From: Heracleum sosnowskyi
Taxonomy: Eukaryota > Streptophyta > Magnoliopsida > Apiales > Apiaceae
Length of the DNA stretch: 64,000 nucleotides
Direction of reading: 5' to 3'
Assembly (NCBI GenBank): GCA_030848705.1
Contig: CM061238.1
Span: forward strand, 57,575,133-57,639,132
A program made the translations under genes and the position numbers. Positions 22,323-32,077 of this stretch are shown here, in pieces. The notes under the pieces are model-generated. The model worked only from the letters and a program-made list of their open reading frames with translations. It was not told the DNA's origin and ran no database searches. How positions within the stretch are numbered: the stretch's first letter is position 1; every line of letters begins with the position of its first letter.

Positions 22323-23801
22323 TCATCTTCTCTTTCTGAGTTTGGGCTTCAAAGGATTCAAACCCTTTTCATCCCTTGGTACTGACTTTGAAAGATTAGC
22401 ATCCACATGTTGCTCTAGAATATCAAAATTTGATGCTCGACAAGGAAATGTTTGAGCATACAGATCATTCAAGTCAGGCATGCTCCATGACATTTGAGGC
22501 ATATTGAATTCATACAAATATGGATGAGGGACAAATGGCATGTTAGCATATCTTGTTGAATCTCGAGCATTGTGAGCAAAAATATGATGCATGACATGCA
22601 TATCAGTCATAGGCAGTTGAGTAGATCTTGTTTGAACAAATCTGCAAGAAGTATACAAGTGATTAACTCGACCACATCGAATGAAGGGCCTTCTGGAAGT
22701 ACTTTCTTCTGATGGGTAGCTACTACTACAGTCAATCATTGTTGGTTCATTCATACTTTCCTCTTCATCTTCCTCTAACTCTTCTTCCTTGATGGTTTTG
22801 CTTCTTAATGATTGAACACGGTTTTTGAAACCTGGTCCAACCTTATTGCTCAGTTTCTCTAGAGTCTGATTACTCCTAAATGATTTTACCATCTTTGGAG
22901 CAGTATCCACATCCTCTAGCTTCTTGTTATTTCAATTCCAGGTCTCTTTACAAAATGTGTCCATTCCTTGAGATTTGATAATGTTGGACACAATGTAACT
23001 GGAATTATTCCATCTTGTAATAACCTCTTGTTCCTTTCTCAGCTGCTCTTTCAAAACTACTTCTCTTTTTAAGACAGCCTCAAGTTCATGTTTAGCATTC
23101 ATGCAGTCAACAAGTGTGTCCTCAAACTCAGAGACTTGAGTTTCCAACATAGCATTTATCTCACTAAGCATAACATTAGTTGTTTTGAGTCTGACATTTT
23201 CTTCAATGAGATTTTTAAAGGAAATACGCACAACATGTAATTCATCAAATAAACTCATTGTAGTCCTGCAACATACTTCTTTAACATGCTTAGTTGGCTC
23301 CAGAGAAAATACCTGATTTCTGGTTGAACTTGCTTCTTGATTGTCATAGGCCGTGAGTACAAGGTTGATAGATTCCTCTTTTGATGTTGAACAACTCTCT
23401 TCAGCTGAAACCCTTTGCTCAAAAAGGACATCATCTTCTAGTGCCATTCCTTCATTTCCCTTGTCTGATGTGGTTCTGATACATTCACAGATCTTCAGGT
23501 TGAATGTTGGGCTTGTTGCTTCTGTTCTCTCCTCTTCTTTCAAATCTTGGTTGGAGATGACCACATATCTGGTTTCTGTCTCCCCTTCTTCACTGATAAT
23601 CTTTGCATCCTGCATAGCCTCAAGATTAGTGCCTTCAAGAGTGCTTAACAGATTGCTAAGATTTAGATCTTTGGACTCATGGGTATTTTTGATAGACACA
23701 GATATATGCTTCCGTTTTCTAGGTAAAGATTTTGCAAACATCAACTTTGAGTCCTTGTTTGACAACTCCTTCCCAGCTTCTTCGTTGTCACCTCTCTCCA
23801 T
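22323..23801 (-). pseudogene. gag: Copia-E gag (internally deleted)
   Basis: Two frames (289 and 195 codons) meet near 22920. The protein starts MERGDNEEAGKEL and jumps directly to KDSKLMFAKSLPRKRK, which aligns with KDSNLKFLRALPKEWK of copia-A gag, so roughly 140 N-terminal capsid residues are missing. The coiled-coil part is well kept, and IIKSQGMDTFCKETWN matches IINVQGMESFCEQSWK of A. The later knuckle RCGRVNHLYTSC has lost its first Cys. It ends near a WVPK motif at about 22275. The classical CCHC box of A is not recognisable. Confidence 0.8.
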
Positions 23802-23848
23802 GGTTGCAGTTTCTTTTGATCTTTAAACTTAAGGTATGTTTCAAGCTT

Positions 23849-23860
23849 GCTCTGATACCA
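23849..23860 (-). other. Primer-binding site of copia-E
   Basis: Reading minus, TGGTATCAGAGC lies two bases from the LTR end at 23863. Confidence 0.9.
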
Positions 23861-23862
23861 AT

Positions 23863-25598
23863 TGTTATTCCCAGAACAATGCAACCTAGATTGTAGAAGG
23901 GGGGTTGAATACAATCTAATTAATTTTACAAAAAAATTTCAAACCTTTTACAGTATGAACACATGTGCTTGCAAATTAACTAAAATTGAGTCAAGCCGTG
24001 AACATAAATGAATTCTTCTAGTTAAAAAGAAATGCAGGAGACAAGTAAACTTTTTAAACTTTTCAGGTGGGTTTCTCGAAAAAAGCCCACCTGAGATGTA
24101 TATTGAAGAATTCTCTGGTTTTGTTTTTCAATAAACTCCAGATGCTTACACAGATGATGAAAGAGAGCCTAAGTGTTTTTACATTCAGCTTTGTGCTCTC
24201 TATTCATATTTTCTATGCTACTCCACACAGTCTTATATACATCGATTGTGTGTTACAAACAAAACCTACAACATAATAAAATATTACATTTTTGGTTCTG
24301 CTTGATCACATGCTTGACTCAGAAACTATCCTATTCAGGAAATGCCTTGGCTGGCATCACAGATAAACTTGTATAGTCCCAAATGGTGCTTTCTGATTGA
24401 GTGGGATTCTCTCTTAAAAAATTACTAAGTCCATGCAATTGACCTAGCTTCCAAGCCCATATGACATCTGCATGAAAGAGACCTTTCCTTGGCTACCCGA
24501 CTGTCAAGTCACTATCAGCTGATATAAGTGAACATGTAGTATTGCATATAGGTCTTCATGCTTGTCAAACTTTTCCTTTGTGTTCAGTTAGAAGGTAAAC
24601 TTCTAGGTAGTTGCTTTAACTCTTATTTATCCATCGAGACATAGAAGACAATAGATGACTTCACATTTCATTTGTAGGAATTTGAGCCTTCGAATATTTA
24701 CAATTTGACTCCCTATTCCATACATCTTTTGTGTCATTATCCAACATATTTTAGTCATGGGTGTGTAATGATGATCTCTGAGACTGTCATCCATTCAACC
24801 TGTTAAATAAAGAAAACTTCAAAAGATTCTGTTACATAGATTTGTTTTTCATGTTGAATGAGATAAACATCAGTAGGCGTATTAATTCCTTATCCGTAGA
24901 CTACCATTCTACGTCAATTATCCGTAGAAAGGTAATCTTAGAATATCCGTAGAAGTAATATTCCATAACTGTATCATAGAAGGAACATAACATTCTTGGC
25001 TGCATCGATAGATAGTCCATGATCTCCTTAACTACATCCATAGATAAAACATGACATCCTCAGCTATATCTGTAGATCGACTTCCTTCAGCTTTTATCCG
25101 TAGATATGAGGTCCTCAACTTTTATCTGTAGATGAGATAAGATGTTCTCAGCTTCTATCCGTTGATGAGATAAGTTGTCCTCAGCTTCTATCCGTTGATG
25201 GCATTTGATATTTTCACCTCTTATCCATTGATGAAATAAGATTTCCATAGCTTTATCCGTAGAACAGATACACTTAGCTTCATCCTTAGATAAAACATCT
25301 TGTCATCCTTATTGATTCACCATTACTGAGTTGTTTAGGCAGACTTACCACTGAAACACTTGGTGCTTGATTAGACGTATATTGGCTTACTTCTGAATTG
25401 CTTCCTAACTTGATGACATAATATCTTCCATTCATTTGATGTGGCTTTTAAACCTTGGATAGATAAAATGCCTTCTAGTTAGCTTCCTGATTTATCAGCT
25501 TCTGTGAACTAGCTTTCTGACAATCAGCTTCGGTATCATGATCAAATTCTTGTCTTGAGTATTTTGTTATCATCATTCTGAATGTATCAACCCTAACA
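23863..25598 (-). mobile_element. LTR of copia-E (1736 bp)
   Basis: Bounded by TGTTAGGG at 25598 and AACA at 23863 (minus reading). It holds the U5 hairpin at 23887-23918 with arms TAGATTGTA/TACAATCTA, and a TATATA box near 24233 between CACACA and TGTGTG. An array of the word TATCCGTAGA lies farther upstream. It directly abuts GGATGGAGAT of the copia-C side. It is the 5' LTR of E but might also be the 3' LTR of a deleted C. Confidence 0.85.
24893..25295 (-). repeat. Word array in the LTR of copia-E
   Basis: About a dozen copies of TATCCGTAGA/TATCCGTTGAT and close variants occur within 400 bp, for example near 24893, 24920, 24944, 25090, 25157, 25191, 25224, 25255 and 25280. The TATCCGTTGAT variant shares CCGTTGAT with the copia-A word. 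Confidence 0.8.
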
Positions 25599-26790
25599 AT
25601 CTCCATCCTTAAGCACAAAGCATTTAGCACCAAATACATGAAAGTGTTTGAGAGTTGGTTTCTTGTTGTTCAGGATGTCATAAGGAGTCTTCATTAAGTC
25701 CTTGTTGATTAAAGTTCGATTCTGAGTATAACAAGCAGTATTCACAACTTCAGCCCAGAAATACATTGGAAGTGTTGATTCACTTAACATAGTTCTTGCA
25801 GCTTCAATCAATGTACGATTCTTCCTTTCAACCACTCCATTCTGTTGAGGAGTTCTAGGGGCTGAATATTGTCTTGTTATTCCTTTATCCGCACAAAACT
25901 CATTTAGGACTGAATTTTTTAATTCAGTTTCATTATCTGACCTTATAGCTCTAACAGGGAATCTAGAATCCAGCTCAATCAACTTCACATGATCAATCAC
26001 CATCTGTGGGGTCTCATCCTTGGAATGTAGGAATAAAACCCATGTATATTTGGAATAGTCATCAACAATCACAAGTGCATATTGTTTCTTTGATATAGAC
26101 ATCACATTAACTAGACCAAACAAATCCATGTGCAGTAGCTGATGTGGTTCAGTTATTGATGATGTGTCAGTGCCCTTGTGAGATGCTTTCTTTGACTTTC
26201 CTTTTTGACATGCCTCACACAGTCCTTCTTGTGTAAATTTCATTTGAGGCAGACCTCTCACCAATTCCCTCTTGACTAGGGAGTTCATTGTTTTGATGTT
26301 CAGGTGAGACATCTTCTTATGCCATAGCCAACTTTCATCTGACGAAGCTTTAGCAAAAAAACAATTAACTTCATCTTTGCAACCAGAATATAAATCAGCT
26401 ATGAACAAGTTCCCTTTCTTTACTCCTTGAAGAGCAGGCTTTCCATTCTTCTTGTGAATTAAGGATCTGGCACTTCTCTTTATCAAAGGAAATAGCATAT
26501 CCACTATCATAGAATTGAATGATGTTGAGTAGATTGTGCTTAAGACCTTCCACAATGGATACATCTTCAATGATAACATTTCCAGATTCCAAACAGCCAT
26601 ATCCTTCAGTTACACCTTTGTTGTTATCTCCAAAGGTAACCACTGGGCCAGCTTTCACAACCACATTTGATAGCAGGGCTCTATCTCCGGTCATATGCCT
26701 TGAACATCCACTGTCCAGAATCCACACATCACGGTTTACCTGAACCACACCCTGCAATATCAAATTGATTAGTCCTTCCTCGGAACCCAA
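25599..26790 (-). pseudogene. pol: Copia-C protease and integrase (truncated)
   Basis: The frame from 26790 overlaps the gag end in minus one phase and gives WILDSGCSRHMTGD, the protease site. A frameshift near 26450 passes the reading to 26600-25593, which holds KKGNLFIADLYSG, WHKKMSHL ... CEACQKGK, HMDLFGL, RSDNETELKNS and TPQQNGVVERKNRTL. The triad D, D, E is present, but the usual SDNGT is SDNET and the GPV after the first Asp is GLV. It stops at FHVFGAKCFVLKDGD against the LTR of copia-E. Confidence 0.9.
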
Positions 26791-28297
26791 ACTTGATTGG
26801 GCCCGGCATACTTAAAGAACTGGCCTTTGTCAGGTAAAACAACACTCTTAATCTTAACTACTTCAACCTCTTTAACAAAAGAGCATTTCCATTTATAACC
26901 AGCCTTAACACATTTCTGAGTAGGCTTAGGTATAAATGAATCCACCCTAGTTTTGAGAGGACTAGCAGTCTTAGATCTAACATGCTTCTTACAATTAGCA
27001 TGTTGACGAGGAGCAGTCTTATCATCTGATACATGCTTACTATTAAAATAAGCATACATAACATTAAATGCACAAGACATGCAATTCACCACACCACATG
27101 CTTTATGAGACAAATTAATAACAGGCATGTTAGTTCTATTGTTGTTTTGATCCACTTTATGAATGTCTGATTTAGTCTCTGTTGCTGAAACAACTTTGAC
27201 ATAATTCTCAGACATATATTTGTTAGAATTAGCAAGTTCAATAGCACGGTCCTCAGTACGCAATTCCTCTTGAATAATGATGGAAGTTTCATCCAGAGGT
27301 TCTGCCAAGGATTCTCTAAAGAAAGGTTTTCCAATACCCTTAAGCACATGTGGTACACCCCTTTCTTCAGCATTGACTCTATTAGGGGTGTTAATGTTTA
27401 ATTCTCCAATAGCCTCGTTATAGTCATAACCTATTCCAACAGTTTGACTAATAGCATGTTTATTGAAGATTTCTTTAACAGTCTTACAAGAATTATAGTA
27501 AGCTCTAACCTTGGTTTCAAGTTCAGTGATCTGATCCTTAAGAATGGTTTCTAATTGAATATAACAATTAACTCTATTCTCAAGAAAAGTTATCTTCTTA
27601 GTGAGATCATCTTGATTAACTTGCACCAATTTTAATTCTTTAACCTCTTTTTCAAGAGCAGTGTTCAAAAGAATTATTCTATCATTTTCACTACGTGCAC
27701 AAGATACAGTACTACTAAGATGATAAATCATTTCAGAGTCAGTGAACTTTACCTCTGCTGACAGATGAAGTGCTGCCTTCATTAGCCATTAGTGCTAGAT
27801 TTCCAACTTCACCATCTTTTTCATCACTATCCGTATCATCCTAACTTTTTCCCTCGGCAAGATAAGCTTTCCCAATCTTGTTTTTCTTGCTAGAATCATA
27901 TGAGTTCCTCCTCACTTACTTTGGATTTTTACATTCAGTAGCAAAGTGACCCAACTCATTACAATTATAGCATCTGATTGTACTTCTGTCCACGGTTCCA
28001 GTTTTATAGCCACCCCTTGTGCTAGTGGAGGAAGAAGAGCTACCTCTCTGGAACCTGGGCTTCAACTTAAGATTAGGGTTTCTTCTGAATCTGAAGTTCC
28101 CAAAATTCTTCACTATCATTGCTATTGACTCATCCTCCAGTTGTTCAAGTTCTTCCATGGAATAGAAGTCACCACCAGTTTGACTTGTGGATGTTAAACA
28201 ATATTCAGCTACAGTAACATCCATGTCAGAACTGGAAGGTTGAACTACCTTCACTTCTAGTTGTTGTGGGACTTCTTCCACCAGTTCAGTAGAAATC
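26769..28297 (-). pseudogene. gag: Copia-C gag (N-terminus replaced, broken)
   Basis: Right part (28281-27916): an acidic Ser-rich stretch, an EDESIAMIVKNFGNFRFRR segment and a zinc knuckle CYNCNELGHFATEC, then a TAA. Between 27915 and 27783 the same frame reads on with at least two stops and the usual SLALMA-type segment. After a one-base shift the frame 27782-26769 carries the coiled-coil region, a Cys-rich CGVVNCMSC segment and the ending PNQVWVPRKD. The capsid domain is missing because the sequence changes to gypsy gag at about 28298. Confidence 0.85.
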
Positions 28298-28886
28298 TCT
28301 TAGCTTTCTTTTCTTCAGTATTCACATACTCGGGTACAAATCTAGCTAACTCCGTAAATTTCTTCTCATATTCTACGACGCTCAAGTTTTCTTGCCTAAG
28401 TTCGAAAAATTTCAACTCCATCTGATTTTGAACGTACCTTGGAAAGTACTTGTCTAAGAACAACTCGGTGAACCTATCCCATGTTATCACAACAGTTCCT
28501 TCTAAAGTGCTGACAGATTCCCACCAATAAGTAGCTTATCCCTTTAACAAGTAACTGGCGAATATCGTCTTCTGGTCAGCTCCAACATTCACTAAGACAA
28601 AAGCTTTTTCTATTTCTTTTAACCAAGTTTTGGCCGCAATTGGGTTAGTGGTACCTTCAAATTCTGGGGGTTTAACACCTTGGAAAGTCTTGAAGGTCAC
28701 AGTCTGTGCAGGTGGTGGTTGATTTAGTTGTGGTTGTTGCTGAAACTGTTGTTGGAGTAGTTGTTGTTGTTGGGTAAGGGCAGCTGTTTGTTGTCGGAGA
28801 AGTTCCATCATTTTAGCTATGTTGGGGTTGTCTTGCCCCTCTAGCGGGTTCTGGTTTCTGGTACGAGTATTTCTTCTTGGAGGCAT
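28257..28886 (-). pseudogene. gag: Gypsy-I gag (one nonsense codon, truncated)
   Basis: Ty3/gypsy capsid protein (retrotransposon gag family). It starts MPPRRNTRTRNQ, has a Gln-rich tract, then FQGVKPPEFEGTTNPIAAKTWLKEIEKAF, the usual start of the gypsy capsid. A TAA near 28533 interrupts the KGEAxYWWES motif. The same frame continues with WDRFTELFLDKYFP and ELARFVPEYVNTEEKKAKRF, after which it leaves gypsy sequence at about 28298 and joins copia-C gag. The GAA to TAA reading at the stop is inferred from the family motif. Confidence 0.85.
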
Positions 28887-29236
28887 CTTAACTATAAGAG
28901 GAAAATAGTTGATTATACAATTCTACAATATCAATATTTGACTGTATCTAAGCAATATGGTACGGAAATGTAAACAGGATGTCGATATATAGAGGTATGT
29001 ATGGGTACGATAAAAAGGAAATCACATAAATAAACCATTGACTGATAAAAAGTCACCAACAGTACGAATCTGATACAGAGTATGAATAAAAGAGTCAACG
29101 ATAATAGTACAACCCATAAATAATGTCTAATACGATGGCCATGCCACCAAACAGCTAATCATAACATAAAGTAAATAGGTCTGCCACTAAACAACTATGG
29201 CAACCTAATAGTAGCATCAGGAACCATCTCTAGTCA

Positions 29237-29712
29237 TCAGCGGTCGAACCCTCTATCCATGTCGGCGCAAGTCTCAAGTCCACGAAGTCCACGGTCAGTC
29301 ACATCCACTAATGACTGGAGTCTAACACCTAACCCTGAGGAAGGAGATGGTGTAGGGGCTCCACCAACTAGGGAGTCAACTAAAGCACGGACCTCTGAAT
29401 CCCGTCCATAGAGAATATCACTCTGACGAGCTAGCAACACATAGACGCTATGCGGAACACTAGTGTGGCTGGATGGATGAACAGGAACTCCAGGCAAAGC
29501 TGATGGGAAACAACATGTGGTGATGGTGATCGAGCAACTCGGGGAGGTGGCTGGAACACTAGCTCAGTCTCAGACTCATCAGAGCCATCAAAGGATGAAA
29601 CCTCAAATGAATCGGTCTCAGCATCAGAATCAACCTCAAGTGGGGTATCTGGGGACCCTCCTCCCCTACGACGTCTCTCTGACTCATCTACACTAGCATC
29701 CGGGTACTGCAA
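29237..29712 (-). pseudogene. ORF between primer-binding site and gag of gypsy-I, unknown function
   Basis: Two overlapping frames give a protein-like sequence of about 155 residues if one frameshift near 29490 is allowed for. The N-terminal half is acidic and Ser/Arg-rich (DASVDESERRRRGGG, then DSDAETDSFEVSSFD). The C-terminal half is more ordered (VYVLLARQSDILYGRDSEV, then VDSLVGGAP, GLRGLETCADMD). The first codons follow TTATTATTGCAG, which looks like a splice acceptor, and there is no ATG at the start. I do not recognise the family. Confidence 0.45.
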
Positions 29713-29927
29713 TAATAACGTAACACATACATAATAATAGTTACTGCGTTAATAATAAAATCCTACCTAAGCGATAACCTATAACTAACCTATTCTTAAG
29801 TGATAAATCTTATCCTTGATAATCTATCTAACTTAGTATGACTTATAACTAATTCCTATCTTTAGTGATCTATGATTCCTATCTTATGTTCAATTTTCCT
29901 ACATTGTTTCAGTGACTTCAACCTGTG

Positions 29928-29939
29928 GCTCTGATACCA
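29928..29939 (-). other. Primer-binding site of gypsy-I
   Basis: Reading minus, TGGTATCAGAGC lies four bases from the LTR end at 29944 and is complementary to initiator tRNA-Met. Confidence 0.85.
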
Positions 29940-29943
29940 AACC

Positions 29944-30115
29944 TGTGACACCCCCAAACCAGTGCCACGAACATTTACATAATATAACATACAACCTAGG
30001 CATGCATCTAATAGATGGAAACCATACCCCAAGCCAAGATCGCTACCAGGTTGAAGTATGAAACAACATATAAGGTAGAGCCATGGTTCTAGTGTCAGCG
30101 GAATGGGAGCCACAG
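29944..30115 (-). mobile_element. 3' end of the 5' LTR of gypsy-I (truncated)
   Basis: In plus reading it starts TGTGACACCCCC. The remaining LTR is cut at a junction with copia-B, somewhere in 30085-30140. The motif ATAAGGTAGAGCC occurs on both sides of this interval (about 30070 and 30130), which may mark the join. Confidence 0.6.
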
Positions 30116-31465
30116 ACCAATTCTTTCTATAAGGTAGAGCCCCTTCTACATGGAGTCACTCAATGTCCAAGGAAGGAAAAAGGACAAACTTCATGCATTA
30201 GGGATGTGGAACAAGCTACACTCCAAAGAAGCATATCTCCCAAGTCCCCTGCTAAACCAAAGGGCAAAAATATAGCAAGGATTTTCTATCCTGCACCTTA
30301 TCCAGATGAGCTCAAGCTTCTTGGTCTACTTATCACAAAAAGCAAGGAAAGCAATGATTATGAGATAAGGAAGCAAAGGGAAATTGTCTACAGGAATGGA
30401 CAAGAAATCTGTGTTTGGGCTGGTCACCCAAACATTGCTGAAGCTAAAGCTGAAGAGTCAGAAAGAGCAGCAATGCAAGCCCTTGTTGTTGCTCAGTCTC
30501 TTGATGAAGAAGAAATACAGCTAGAAGAAAAAGCAAGAGAGGAAATGAGTGCAAAGAAGAGCACAAGGCAACCAAAGGCAAGAGCTAGGAGAAACATAGC
30601 CTCTGAGAATGATGACTCTCAGAGCATTGCATCAGACTCTTCTGTACCAATTGCACCTCCAACAATTCCTGATCCAGTTTCAGAGGTAAAGTTAGCATGT
30701 GATCCTAATCATCCTGTAAATTTCCATGATCAGCCAATTGAGCCAAAGGGAGAGCCAATTGAGTTTGATGAGGCCAACTTTCCAAAATTCCTCTTTGAAA
30801 TGGATCCAAAGAAGAAATCTAAGCAAAGGGCTACCAAGGCTAAGCCAATTCTGGTAAGGAGACCACAAGCTGAGAAACCCCCTACCAACCCAGAAGACTT
30901 CATCTACATTGCTGATATCAGGGAGGAGTCTGACATTCATATCAATCTTGATGACCTGGTTGAAGTGAGAGGAATAGCAGCTTCTTACAAACTACCAGAG
31001 AGATTGGTATTTGTCTACAAGGGTGGGAGAGAACAGGTTTGGCCTCTACACAGAATTATGGGAGAAGACTATCAGACACTGCTATCGGTGTTTAAATGTT
31101 TGAAGAAAGATTTTGGTTTTACCAAAACAGCCAAGTCTGAGGTTGTCTCCAAGATTTGCCAAATCAAACCTAGCTGGAACAAGCCTGGTGCACTTCCCAG
31201 AGTATTGAAGGTCCCTCAAACAGGAAAGATAATTCATCTTCAACCTTTTTGGATGATGGAATTCAGAGATAAGGACAACTGTAGAAGATTCTTCAGAATA
31301 GAAGACCAATTGGAGAAGGCATCCAATGAAACTCTAAGGTTAATGCAATCCAAGTTGGGGAATCAAGATGAAGAAGAGAAGATTTTCTACAGAAGACTTC
31401 AAGCTCAAATTGAGGAGAACAATGCAAGAAAAGGGAAGAAAACAAGACCACAGAGGCAAAGATGA
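30083..31465 (+). CDS. aORF of copia-B, C-terminal part (5' end replaced)
   Basis: A plus-strand frame of 460 codons; the first ~15-20 codons come from the adjoining gypsy LTR, so the listed ATG is not the natural start. The order is basic/Ser-rich linker, an acidic Glu-rich stretch around residues 130-165, K/R-rich patches (KARARRN; KKKSKQRATKAK), then an ordered C-terminal ~190 residues beginning near DFIYIADI and ending in a basic tail. That C-terminal block follows the same plan as the end of the copia-D aORF (INLDDLVEVRGIAA against ENLNNLLAVDIVID, each leading to a Glu-rich coiled tail). The stop is followed by a short 3' region, a polypurine tract and the 3' LTR, as expected for the last ORF of an element. 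No stop or shift is seen. Function unknown. Confidence 0.8.
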   Translation: MVLVSAEWEPQTNSFYKVEPLLHGVTQCPRKEKGQTSCIRDVEQATLQRSISPKSPAKPKGKNIARIFYPAPYPDELKLLGLLITKSKESNDYEIRKQREIVYRNGQEICVWAGHPNIAEAKAEESERAAMQALVVAQSLDEEEIQLEEKAREEMSAKKSTRQPKARARRNIASENDDSQSIASDSSVPIAPPTIPDPVSEVKLACDPNHPVNFHDQPIEPKGEPIEFDEANFPKFLFEMDPKKKSKQRATKAKPILVRRPQAEKPPTNPEDFIYIADIREESDIHINLDDLVEVRGIAASYKLPERLVFVYKGGREQVWPLHRIMGEDYQTLLSVFKCLKKDFGFTKTAKSEVVSKICQIKPSWNKPGALPRVLKVPQTGKIIHLQPFWMMEFRDKDNCRRFFRIEDQLEKASNETLRLMQSKLGNQDEEEKIFYRRLQAQIEENNARKGKKTRPQRQR

Positions 31466-31649
31466 AAAATCTGCTCAGTCTAGAGGAGCAACTCTGTGCA
31501 CTTGTTTTGTAAGATTTTCTACTTTGCATTTCAATTAAATTCAATGAAGCTCAATGCAATTTCTACTTTTATCATGTGTAATATGTCTGAGTGTTTTTGT
31601 TATCATCAAGGCTCTTGATTTATGGTTGTTATTCTATCAGTCATAAATT

Positions 31650-31658
31650 GGAGGAGAT
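31650..31658 (+). other. Polypurine tract of copia-B
   Basis: GGAGGAGAT directly precedes TGTTAGG of the 3' LTR. Copia-D has GGGGGAGAT in the same position. Confidence 0.85.
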
Positions 31659-31957
31659 TGTTAGGAATATGTTGTTCTTGATGATAATTATAAAAACACT
31701 TAGTAGATTTTGTATTAAGTCATTTTGTAACTGTCAACGAAATGGCATGCTTTGCAGTGTTTCGTTGACAGGAAGCTCATCAACGAAATGAGTGATGTAG
31801 CAATTGTACTGTACAATACTTCACAGTTTGATATGCAATTTGTTGTATATATTAGATAGGTTTTTATAAGTCATGTTGACTAAGTACTAGATAGGCAAAA
31901 TAGGTTGGTGAATTGTAAATATATTATGCCATGTAATTCTGCCTAAGTGAAGACATG

Positions 31958-32077
31958 TCAACGGTATGAAGATTACTCTATCAACGGAATGAAGATTACT
32001 CTGTCAACGGAATGAAGTTTACTCATCAACGAAATGAAGTTTACTCATCAACGAAATGGAAAATAAAGCTATCAACG
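31958..32077 (+). repeat. Regular array of the A/B family word in the LTR of copia-B
   Basis: Six TCAACG cores are spaced 23, 23, 22, 22 and 24 bp apart in units resembling TCAACGGAATGAAGATTACT. This is one more unit than the intact ones in the copia-A LTR. Confidence 0.85.

Larger units (their letters stand above)
20964..25598 (-). mobile_element. Copia-E, degenerate Sirevirus-like element truncated by F
   Basis: A 1736-bp LTR, primer-binding site, partial gag and a heavily decayed start of pol, in minus order. The left part is cut off where copia-F inserted, near the AGKxYR motif of the integrase C-terminus. The right flank is the pol of copia-C. Confidence 0.8.
28298..30115 (-). mobile_element. 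Gypsy-I fragment (LTR end, primer-binding site, upstream ORF, gag)
   Basis: A Ty3/gypsy 5' end in minus orientation joined to copia-C on the left and copia-B on the right. No gypsy pol is present. The LTR end GGGGGTGTCACA and primer-binding site suggest a Tekay-like chromovirus, from general knowledge of such LTR ends; this is not proven here. 28890-29236 and 29713-29927 show no coding frame. Confidence 0.75.
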
